Origin: Flavobacteriales bacterium UBA2426
GTDB lineage: Bacteria > Bacteroidota > Bacteroidia > Flavobacteriales_F > PHOS-HE28
Length of the DNA: 14,124 nucleotides
Assembly (NCBI GenBank): GCA_002342985.1
Contig: DDRC01000124.1
Location: 1-14,124, forward strand
Reading direction: 5' to 3'
A model generated the notes under the pieces. That model worked only from the letters and a program-made list of their open reading frames with translations. It searched no databases and was not told the origin of the DNA. The position numbers and the translations under genes were made by a program. This document shows, one piece after another, positions 8,246 through 14,124 of this stretch; positions within the stretch are counted from its first letter, which is position 1; every line of letters begins with the position of its first letter.

Positions 8246-9022
8246 TTGATCAAGAGCCTTTTCAGCCGAGCGCGCAACCCCGAGGAGCGTCGGGTGAGGG
8301 CTTGGTGCCGCCAGACGCTGGGCCTGACGCCAGGGGACCTGCCTCTCTACCGGCAGGCGCTGCGCCATGTGAGCGCCGTTTCCGAGGAGCGCCCGGACCT
8401 GCCCGACAACGAACGCCTGGAGTTCCTCGGCGATGCCGTGCTCGATGCCATCATCGGCAACCTGCTCTTCACGACCTATCCGGACCGGGGCGAGGGCTTC
8501 CTCACACGTATGCGCAGCAAGCTGGTGAGCCGCGCCCAGCTCAACCTGCTCGCCAAGCGCATCGGCATCGAGCGGGTGATCGAGACCACGGTGGTGCGCG
8601 CCCACGAGTCCTCGGTGCCAGGGAATGCGCTTGAGGCACTGATCGGAGCCCTGTTCCTCGACAAGGGGTTCGAGCGCACACGCAAGGTGGTGGTGCGCCT
8701 GATCAAGGATCACTTCGACCTGAAGGAGATCGAGAAGGAGGACCGCGATGGCAAGAGCCGGTTGCTCGAGTGGGGCCAGAAGCGCCGCCGGAAGGTGGAG
8801 TTCGTGGTGCGTGAGGAGGGCGGCGGCCGTGGGAAGCACTATGTCGCCGAGGTACGCATCAATGGCGAGGTGAAGGGCACGGGGCGCGGCGCCAGCAAGA
8901 AGAGCGCTGAGCAGGATGCTGCGCAGAGCGCTTTCCGAGGCATGCGCTCCCGGCGACCGGCGGGTGCCGGAGCCGAGGCCCACCCGGGTGCGCACGGGGC
9001 TTCGCGCCGCCCGGCCCGCTGA
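8246..9022 (+). CDS. rnc: Ribonuclease III
   Basis: A 258-residue double-strand-specific endoribonuclease that processes rRNA precursors and structured RNAs. The nuclease signature NERLEFLGDAVLD holds Glu56, Glu59 and Asp63. The second metal-binding segment reads GNALEALIGALFLD, with Glu130 present but Asn127 where E. coli has Asp114. A double-stranded RNA-binding domain follows at about residues 168-232 (ending GASKKSAEQDAAQSAF). The last 25 or so residues are an Arg/Ala/Gly-rich tail. The start is a TTG at 8246, chosen because the conserved N-terminal helices (RNPEERRVRAWCRQTLG) need it and no in-frame ATG lies nearby. It begins 6 nt after fabF, suggesting coupling. Confidence 0.95.
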   Translation: MIKSLFSRARNPEERRVRAWCRQTLGLTPGDLPLYRQALRHVSAVSEERPDLPDNERLEFLGDAVLDAIIGNLLFTTYPDRGEGFLTRMRSKLVSRAQLNLLAKRIGIERVIETTVVRAHESSVPGNALEALIGALFLDKGFERTRKVVVRLIKDHFDLKEIEKEDRDGKSRLLEWGQKRRRKVEFVVREEGGGRGKHYVAEVRINGEVKGTGRGASKKSAEQDAAQSAFRGMRSRRPAGAGAEAHPGAHGASRRPAR

Positions 9023-9043
9023 GCCAGCGCCCCGGCCGAGGGA

Positions 9044-9051
9044 TACCTTTG
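9044..9051 (+). promoter_or_regulatory. Possible -7 element before the IPExxxVDY gene
   Basis: TACCTTTG matches the Bacteroidota -7 consensus exactly and is identical to the element driving tRNA-Asn. It lies in the 55-bp gap between rnc and the next gene, 26 nt before the ATG. No TTTG is visible about 20 bp upstream, so an internal promoter is possible but weak. Confidence 0.4.
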
Positions 9052-9077
9052 GCCTGCCCCGCGAACGGGCGCTCCGC

Positions 9078-9494
9078 ATGCCCAAGCACAGGCTCGATGA
9101 TGCCGCTGCGCTGCCGGATGCCGTGGTTTTCGGCATCAGCTGCCATGTGCCGGATTACCGTCTCTGCTGGTCGCTGAACCGTGCCTTAGGCCTCGAACTC
9201 GAGCGCCGCCGCTCCGACATCGTGGAGCACGCCCGGGGCAAGGAGCTGCACTACACGGTGTTCGATCAGCGGGACGAGGAGTCCGAGGTGCGCTGGTCGC
9301 TTGTGAGCAACACCTGCGGCAAGCGCCGGCTCATCCCCTCGCAGCGGTCTGCCGATTTCTTCCTGGTGGTCGATCCGGAAGTCGCCGAAGCCCAGGACGG
9401 ACTCCTCGGGCGCATCCGCGGCGCCGAGTTCGTGCTTACCGCATTCGCCCTGCCGATGAATGAACTGCGGATGGGGCACAAGTTGTTGCTTTGA
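9078..9494 (+). CDS. IPExxxVDY-family protein of unknown function
   Basis: A 138-residue protein recognised as a member of the Bacteroidota-specific IPExxxVDY family, usually found between rnc and pyk as here. Visible family features are the DYRLCWSLNRALGLELER stretch (about residues 26-43), a central acidic-aromatic part (HYTVFDQRDEESEVRWSLVSN) and the C-terminal LRMGHKLLL end. The eponymous motif is altered: IPSQRSADFF (about residues 86-95) instead of IPE-x3-VDYF. The molecular function is unknown and no catalytic residues are evident; it is probably cytosolic since no signal or membrane segment is seen. The ATG at 9078 is chosen because the longer frame upstream overlaps rnc and lacks family character. 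It ends 7 nt before pyk. Confidence 0.85.
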   Translation: MPKHRLDDAAALPDAVVFGISCHVPDYRLCWSLNRALGLELERRRSDIVEHARGKELHYTVFDQRDEESEVRWSLVSNTCGKRRLIPSQRSADFFLVVDPEVAEAQDGLLGRIRGAEFVLTAFALPMNELRMGHKLLL

Positions 9495-9501
9495 AGCCCC
9501 A

Positions 9502-10923
9502 ATGACAGAGCCCAAGACCAAGATCGTGGCCACCATCGGCCCCGCCAGCAGCTCCCGCGAGGTGCTGCGAGAGATGATGCTGAACGGCATGGACGTGTGC
9601 CGGCTCAACTTCAGCCATGGATCCTACGACTTCTACGCCGAGCTGATCGCCAACATCCGCTCGCTCAACGATGAGCTGGGCATGACCACCGCCATCCTGG
9701 CCGATCTGCAGGGCCCCAAGCTCCGCGTGGGCGCCATGGAGAGCGGCCCGATCGAGCTGAAGGACGGCGCGCTGCTCACCATCACCACCGATCCAGTTGC
9801 GGGCCGGCCGGGGCTGGTGAGCACGGTGTACAAGCAGTTCCCGCAGGATGTGAAGAAGGGCGAGCTGGTGCTGCTCGACGACGGCAAGCTCCGCCTTGAG
9901 GTGGTGGGCACCGATGGCCGTACGGAAGTCACCACGCGCGTGATCCATGGCGGGATGCTCAGCGCGAACAAGGGCATCAATCTGCCCAACACGCGCGTAA
10001 GCCTCCCCTGCCTCACCGAGAAGGATCGCGCCGACCTGGATTTCGCGCTTGATCATGAGGTGGATTGGATCGGCCTGAGCTTCGTGCGGAGCGCTCGGGA
10101 CATCATCGAGCTCAAGGGTATCATCCAGCAGCGGGAGAAGCATGCGCGCGTGATTGCCAAGATCGAGAAGCCCGAGGCGCTCCGGGAAATCGACGAGATC
10201 ATCCGGGAGGCCGATGCCCTGATGGTGGCGCGCGGCGACCTGGGCGTGGAGATACCCATGGAGAAGGTGCCGCTGGTGCAGAAGGATATCATCAAGCGGT
10301 GCCTGGCCCAGCACAGGCCCGTCATTGTGGCCACGCAGATGATGGAGAGCATGATCACCTCCATCACCCCCACGCGTGCCGAGGTCAATGACGTGGCCAA
10401 CGCCGTGCTCGACCACGCCGATGCCGTCATGCTGAGCGCCGAGACGAGCGTGGGCAAGTTCCCGGTGGAGGTGGTGCGGGCGATGAACCGCATCCTCATG
10501 GAGATGGAGAGCAGCGACTCCATGTTCAATGTGGAGCAGCCCGACCTGCAGGACAACGACCGCATGGTCACGGACACCATCTGCATGGCCGCGGTGCGCA
10601 TGGCGGCCGCCATCGACATCAAGGCGATAGTGACCATGACGCACAGCGGCTACACGGCCTTCAAGATCAGCAGCATGCGGCCCAAGGCGCACATCTTCGC
10701 CTTCACCAGCAACCGCCGCATCCTCAACATGCTCAACCTGGTCTGGGGCGTGCGCGCCCACTACTACGACAAGACGGTGAGCACGGACCATACCATCGCC
10801 GACATCAAGCACATCCTTCGCAGCAAGCGGTTCGTGCAGAAGGGCGAGCTCGTGGTGAACGTGGCCAGCATGCCCATCGCCGATCAGGGCATGGCCAACA
10901 TGCTCAAGCTGAGCCCGGCCTAG
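9502..10923 (+). CDS. pyk: Pyruvate kinase
   Basis: A 473-residue pyruvate kinase, the last glycolytic step (phosphoenolpyruvate plus ADP to pyruvate plus ATP). The N-terminal segment KTKIVATIGPASSS and MDVCRLNFSHG (30-40) are diagnostic. The active-site stretch IAKIEKPEAL holds Lys220 and Glu222, the metal-binding RGDLGVE includes Asp246, and TQMMESM and SAETSVGKFP complete the barrel. The regulatory C-terminal domain runs from about residue 340. The start is MTEPKTK at 9502, 7 nt after the preceding stop; an earlier in-frame ATG overlaps the previous gene. Codons for residues 432-473 are repeated at 12556-12681 with seven base changes. The convergent T9SS gene stops only 7 nt beyond the pyk stop. 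Confidence 0.97.
   Translation: MTEPKTKIVATIGPASSSREVLREMMLNGMDVCRLNFSHGSYDFYAELIANIRSLNDELGMTTAILADLQGPKLRVGAMESGPIELKDGALLTITTDPVAGRPGLVSTVYKQFPQDVKKGELVLLDDGKLRLEVVGTDGRTEVTTRVIHGGMLSANKGINLPNTRVSLPCLTEKDRADLDFALDHEVDWIGLSFVRSARDIIELKGIIQQREKHARVIAKIEKPEALREIDEIIREADALMVARGDLGVEIPMEKVPLVQKDIIKRCLAQHRPVIVATQMMESMITSITPTRAEVNDVANAVLDHADAVMLSAETSVGKFPVEVVRAMNRILMEMESSDSMFNVEQPDLQDNDRMVTDTICMAAVRMAAAIDIKAIVTMTHSGYTAFKISSMRPKAHIFAFTSNRRILNMLNLVWGVRAHYYDKTVSTDHTIADIKHILRSKRFVQKGELVVNVASMPIADQGMANMLKLSPA
10795..10920 (+). repeat. Direct repeat, copy 1: pyk 3' end
   Basis: These 126 bp are the last 42 sense codons of pyk. They match 12556-12681 in the same orientation with no gaps and 7 mismatches (119/126). 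The similarity stops at the stop codon on the right. On the left it fades over about 15-18 bases. The distance between copies is 1761 bp. Confidence 0.97.
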
Positions 10924-10930
10924 AGCGGCT

Positions 10931-12472
10931 TCATTCAATGATCAGAAGCTGCCCATAGGCCGATGTGCCCGTGCTGACCCGCACCACATAAGCCCCCGGA
11001 GCGAGCTGCTCAACAGACAGGCGGTCTTCCGGCCCCTGCAACAGGAACTCACCCGCTATCCTACCCCTCGTGTCGCTGATACGGCATTCGGCCGGACCGT
11101 TATGCGGCAGCATGATGAACGCCTCGCCCCTCGCCGGATTCGGCCTGACTCCGAACGAATCCTTCCTGGTCTCCGCCATCTGCGTGAAGTCATCGAGGCG
11201 CACCGCCCAGGTGTCTGACAAGCCTGCGTTCTGCTCCACATCACCGTTGGAGGAGGTGGTATAGCCCGCGAACAAGGTCCCGCCCAAAGGGTCGCTCGAG
11301 ACCGCGAATGCGCGTTCGACCTGCGTTCCCCCGAAGCACCGCTCCCACAAGAGGCCGCCGCCCGCATCGACCAGCACCAGCCAACAATCCTCCGAGCCGT
11401 GCTGACCAGTCACATTCCCATTCAGGGAGTATGTGCTTCCGGCCAGCAGGTAGCGGCCTCCGGACAGGCCGGCAATCGCATTGAACCGGTCGTTCTGGCT
11501 ACCGCCGAGCATGCGCTGCCACATCACGCCCCCAGAATTGCTCAGCCGCAGCACCCATGCATCATAGGCCCCATGGCCGCCGAACACATCCCCGTCACCC
11601 GAGCGGGACTCGCCCACCAGGACCGCTCCGCCATCGGGCGTGGCGAAGGCCCCGTACGCCATGTCTTCCAAGGAGCCACCCAGCGCCCGGCACCACAGCA
11701 GCTCGCCTGTGGGCCCCAATCGGCAGGCACAGGCGTCCTTCAGGCCGTGAGCGCCGACCACGTCGCCATCCTGCGAATCGGATTCACCCACCACCAGCAT
11801 GCCTCCATCGGGCATGGCGCATAGCGCCCATGCGACATCGGTGAGCGAGCCGCCTACCGCGGCCCGCCAGAGCAGTTGGCCATCGGCCGATAGGCGCGCC
11901 ACCCACATGTCGCTGGTGGTGCCGTCGCCATGAAGCCCGCTCACATCACCATCAACAGAGCGCGTGCTGCCGGCCACGAGCACATCGCCATTGGCCGCCA
12001 TGGAAACGGCATTCGCCACGTCGCTTCCCGAGCCGCCTAGCGCGCGGAGCCAAACGATGGATCCTAGGGAATCGAGCCTGGCGACCAGGAAATCGGCCAT
12101 GCCATGGTGCCCGGACACATCCCCATCATTCGACTGCGTTTCCCCGGCGATCACGCAACCGCCATCGGGCATCGCCATGATGGCGCAGCCGCGATCGTTG
12201 CCGGAGCCCCCGATGAGTCGTTGCCAGACCACCGCCCCGTCATCGCTCAGACCGAGCACCCATGCGTCCTGCAGGCCATGACCGCCCAGCGCCAACCCAT
12301 CGTTCGAGTTGGAGGTGCCCGCCAGCGCGAAGCCGCCGGGGACCACGCATGCACCGCGGGCCTGGTCCGAGAGGCTGCCGCCGAACGTGCGGCTCCATTG
12401 GATGCCGAACATGGGTTGAGCCGAGACCTGAAGGGCCAGGCCGATGGACAGGATTGCTGCGCCGGGCTTCAT
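10931..12472 (-). CDS. Secreted seven-repeat propeller-like protein with T9SS type A sorting domain
   Basis: A 513-residue secreted protein of unknown function. The chosen ATG at 12472 starts a clear signal peptide (MKPGAAILSIGLALQVSA, likely cut after Ala18); a longer frame with 17 extra residues would bury the signal. Residues about 24-435 form seven tandem repeats of roughly 57-61 residues, each built around W-x-R-x-x-GGS, a small-residue strand (DGG-x-x-x-x-G), S-x-DGDV-x-G-x-HG and D-x-W-x-x-x-L. Seven such units suggest a beta-propeller (inference). Residues about 438-513 are a type IX secretion sorting domain: PNPARG, SDTRGR, LAPGAYVVRV and a final strand LLIIE, expected to be removed on export. 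It lies opposite to pyk, with stop codons 7 nt apart, and is flanked by two copies of the pyk tail. A weak -7 (TACCTTCA, minus, 12495-12502) lies 22 nt upstream. Confidence 0.88.
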   Translation of the reverse strand: MKPGAAILSIGLALQVSAQPMFGIQWSRTFGGSLSDQARGACVVPGGFALAGTSNSNDGLALGGHGLQDAWVLGLSDDGAVVWQRLIGGSGNDRGCAIMAMPDGGCVIAGETQSNDGDVSGHHGMADFLVARLDSLGSIVWLRALGGSGSDVANAVSMAANGDVLVAGSTRSVDGDVSGLHGDGTTSDMWVARLSADGQLLWRAAVGGSLTDVAWALCAMPDGGMLVVGESDSQDGDVVGAHGLKDACACRLGPTGELLWCRALGGSLEDMAYGAFATPDGGAVLVGESRSGDGDVFGGHGAYDAWVLRLSNSGGVMWQRMLGGSQNDRFNAIAGLSGGRYLLAGSTYSLNGNVTGQHGSEDCWLVLVDAGGGLLWERCFGGTQVERAFAVSSDPLGGTLFAGYTTSSNGDVEQNAGLSDTWAVRLDDFTQMAETRKDSFGVRPNPARGEAFIMLPHNGPAECRISDTRGRIAGEFLLQGPEDRLSVEQLAPGAYVVRVSTGTSAYGQLLIIE

Positions 12473-12847
12473 GCGATGGAGCGCTTGGGCGGATTGAAGG
12501 TAGTAAACGCCGGGTTCGCCCATTGCGCAGAACGCCCGTCGCCACCCACCGTCGCATCGCCGACATCAAGCACCTCCTCCGCAGCAACCGGTTCGTGCAG
12601 AAGGGCGAGCTCGTGGTGAACGTGGCCAGTATGCCCATCGCTGAGCAGGGCATGGCCAACATGCTGAAGCTGAGCCCGGCCCAGCGTGACGTCAACCAAG
12701 GATCGTGGATAGCCGTGCTTCCGCAGGAAGGAGGAAATGCGCGTGATCGGATACCTTGCGGTTTACGAACATATCGCCGTCACGCATCGCCCACCCTCAT
12801 TGAACGCAGATCCTTCGGCGCGATCGCGGCGGCCCTTACGCTGACGC
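12473..12847. other. Gene-poor 375-bp stretch between T9SS gene and methyltransferase
   Basis: Apart from the pyk 3' remnant at 12556-12681, the stretch holds only the short leader of the T9SS gene (12473-12555) and 166 bp of unassigned sequence before the methyltransferase. I see no tRNA, integrase site, inverted terminal repeats or clear terminator. The long plus frame through it (to 12888) starts antisense to the T9SS gene and is not a credible gene. Confidence 0.7.
12556..12681 (+). pseudogene. Truncated second copy of the pyk 3' end
   Basis: This 126-bp segment encodes IADIKHLLRSNRFVQKG and onward to LKLSPA, matching pyruvate kinase residues 432-473 with three conservative changes (I to L, K to N, D to E). 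It is in frame and gap-free, but the other 431 codons of the gene and any start signal are missing; weak similarity (VATHRR for VSTDHT) reaches back to about 12538. The stop codon TAG of pyk is CAG here, so the frame stays open for 68 more codons to 12886-12888. Six of the seven base changes are at third codon positions, a sign that the copies diverged while coding. It is the left-over of a second pyk or of a displaced original 3' end; it is unlikely to be expressed as a protein. Confidence 0.9.
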
Positions 12848-13594
12848 ATGAACGAGCACGATTGGGACCGGGTGGCAGACCGCTTTGAGCAGGAGATCTT
12901 CAATGTGCCGGCCAACGATCGCCGCGGCGTCATCCGGGAGGCCTTGGAGGAACTGGCCGGTCCGGACCGCATCGCTGCCGACCTGGGTTGCGGGGTGGGG
13001 CGGACGCTGCCGTTGCTATCCACCCTGTTCGGCCGGGTCTATGCGGTGGATATATCCACCAGGTGCCTGGACATCGCACGCGATGCGCATCCGGAGCTCG
13101 GGAACATCAGGTATGTGCAGGCCGACCTGAGCGCAACACGCAAGGGCTTCCCTCAGGCCCATGTGGTGCTCTGCATCAATACCTGGCTCAATGGCGACCT
13201 GCGCACGCGGATGGGCATCATCAGCAACACGTGCAAGAGCGTGAGGCGCGGCGGTCACTTCGTGCTGGTGGTCCCGGCGCTGGGGTCGGCGTTGCTCGCT
13301 GCGTTCAGGCAGGTACAGTGGGAAATGCGGCTCGGCACGGAGCCCGGTGAGCTGGAACAGCAAGCCGCCAGGCGCGGAGGCGCACTGGAGCTCGGCCTGG
13401 TGGAGATCGACAAGGTGGCCACCAAGCACTACCTGAAGGAGGAGATCGAGGTCCTGCTGGATGAACAGGGCATGCGCATTGAACGGATGCAGAAGCTCGA
13501 GTATCCGTGGACCACCGAGTTCGCGGCGCCGCCGCGATGGATGCGTGAGCCCTATCCGTGGGATTGGTTCGTGGTGGCGCGCCGTGTGCGGTGA
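12848..13594 (+). CDS. Class I SAM-dependent methyltransferase
   Basis: A 248-residue class I methyltransferase. The S-adenosylmethionine-binding glycine-rich motif DLGCGVGR is at residues 45-52 and is followed by the acidic strand end VYAVDIS (Asp69), which would hold the ribose hydroxyls. Further Rossmann elements are IRYVQADLS, VVLCINTWLN and the strand RRGGHFVLVVPALGS. The N-terminus (DWDRVADRFEQEIFNVPAND) and C-terminal PYPWDWFVVARR resemble small-molecule or quinone-type methyltransferases, but the acceptor cannot be named. The ATG at 12848 lies at the start of the first helix. The upstream 166 bp after the pyk remnant shows no strong promoter; TACCTTGC at 12752-12759 is only a weak -7 resemblance. 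It converges on the flavoprotein gene with a 16-nt gap. Confidence 0.85.
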   Translation: MNEHDWDRVADRFEQEIFNVPANDRRGVIREALEELAGPDRIAADLGCGVGRTLPLLSTLFGRVYAVDISTRCLDIARDAHPELGNIRYVQADLSATRKGFPQAHVVLCINTWLNGDLRTRMGIISNTCKSVRRGGHFVLVVPALGSALLAAFRQVQWEMRLGTEPGELEQQAARRGGALELGLVEIDKVATKHYLKEEIEVLLDEQGMRIERMQKLEYPWTTEFAAPPRWMREPYPWDWFVVARRVR

Positions 13595-13610
13595 CCGGGC
13601 GGCTGCTGGC

Positions 13611-14124
13611 TCAGCGGGGCAATCGACGCCCCAGCACCAGGTCCATGTAGAAACCCGGCCTCTTCAGGCGCTCGCGCAGGTCCAGGTCGGTGAACATGCT
13701 GCTGATGGTATCGGCCAGCGCCGGGTTGCGATTCGCGCGGTCCACCACGAAGTCGAACAGCCAGGGCTTGTCCGCCAGCTGCTGGAGCCGGGTGCTGATG
13801 GCGAGCTCCTTTCCCAGCCGTCGCCAAACGCGTTCATCATGCTCCTTCAGCCGTCCCGCGGAAGCATCGCCGGAGCGAATCGCCTTGGCGGCCACCTCTG
13901 CGGCATGCACACCGCTGATCATGGCATGGCTGATGCCCTCGCCCGTGAACGGGTCGATGAGGTGGCCGGCATCGCCCACCAGGAGGTATCCGTCGCCGCT
14001 AAGGGCAAGGCGCTTGCTGGCCAAAGGAAGCCCCATGCCCTGGATGGCGCCTTCGATCTGCGCAGCGACGAAGCGATGTCGCAGCTGCGGATGCTCGGTG
14101 AGCAGCTTCCTGAGCATGGCCTTC
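13611..14124 (-). CDS. Geranylgeranyl-reductase-family FAD oxidoreductase, C-terminal part
   Basis: The last 170 residues of a flavoprotein whose start lies beyond the right edge; the frame stays open to the window end, so the internal ATG at 14117 is not the start. The second FAD-contact motif is clear, LVGDAGHLIDPFTGEGISHA (about visible residues 48-67), as in geranylgeranyl reductases and related group A flavin monooxygenase-like proteins. After it come helical residues with no domain I can name. Such enzymes reduce isoprenoid double bonds or oxidise small molecules; the substrate here is not determined. The N-terminal dinucleotide-binding motif is outside the window. It runs convergent to the methyltransferase. 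Confidence 0.8.
   Translation of the reverse strand, partial: KAMLRKLLTEHPQLRHRFVAAQIEGAIQGMGLPLASKRLALSGDGYLLVGDAGHLIDPFTGEGISHAMISGVHAAEVAAKAIRSGDASAGRLKEHDERVWRRLGKELAISTRLQQLADKPWLFDFVVDRANRNPALADTISSMFTDLDLRERLKRPGFYMDLVLGRRLPR

Noticed and set aside
9436..10938. Minus-strand open frame of 500 codons opposite pyk
   Set aside because: It is rich in His, Ala, Val and Leu, lacks any domain, and mirrors the pyruvate kinase gene, which accounts for the sequence.
10931..12472. Tandem repeats considered as a CRISPR array or DNA satellite
   Set aside because: The periodicity is about 170-180 bp, varies at the DNA level and is conserved at the protein level, so it is a coding repeat.
10924..12555. 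Segment between the pyk repeats considered as an insertion sequence or integron cassette
   Set aside because: No transposase, integrase, terminal inverted repeats or attC-like structure is visible; only the flanking direct repeats support mobility, so it is reported as a finding and not as a mobile element.
12262..12888. Plus-strand open frame of 208 codons containing the pyk-like segment
   Set aside because: The first 70 or so codons are antisense to the T9SS gene and the last part overlaps the methyltransferase. Only the middle 42 codons have a recognisable origin, so it is a remnant inside a chance open frame.

Overview
The window is a high-GC bacterial chromosome segment that looks like Bacteroidota, probably an uncultured Flavobacteriales-like lineage; the exact clade is an inference. 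The support is a member of the Bacteroidota-restricted IPExxxVDY family between rnc and pyk, a secreted protein ending in a type IX secretion (T9SS) sorting domain, -7 promoter elements of the TAnnTTTG type, and starts that mostly lack Shine-Dalgarno sequences.

Layout. Positions 2-2218 hold most of a large AsmA-like DUF748 protein cut by the left edge. A tRNA-Asn(GTT) follows (2362-2435) with a clear promoter and terminator, then a PfkB-family sugar kinase (2528-3457). The next five genes are on the minus strand and read purN > marC > rnhA > biotin carrier > exported superoxide dismutase (6460 down to 3458). The first three are tightly packed. The last gene meets the kinase gene with abutting stop codons. 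A 282-bp divergent region (6461-6742) separates purN from the plus-strand block acpP-fabF-rnc-IPExxxVDY-pyk (6743-10923), a familiar Bacteroidota gene order joining fatty-acid synthesis, RNA processing and glycolysis.

Downstream of pyk the order becomes unusual. A minus-strand gene for a secreted protein with seven repeats and a T9SS tail (10931-12472) is followed by a second, incomplete copy of the last 42 codons of pyk (12556-12681). That copy is about 94% identical to the real 3' end and has CAG in place of the stop. The T9SS gene therefore sits between two direct repeats of the pyk tail. This arrangement could reflect integration, loss of a pyk paralogue, or an assembly join between strains. 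A SAM-dependent methyltransferase (12848-13594) and the C-terminal part of a geranylgeranyl-reductase-like flavoprotein (13611 to the right edge, minus strand) close the window.

Most of the window is ordinary housekeeping sequence. I found no CRISPR array, transposase, integrase, defence system or other recognisable new machinery. The pyk-tail duplication around the T9SS gene is the strongest candidate for a closer look.
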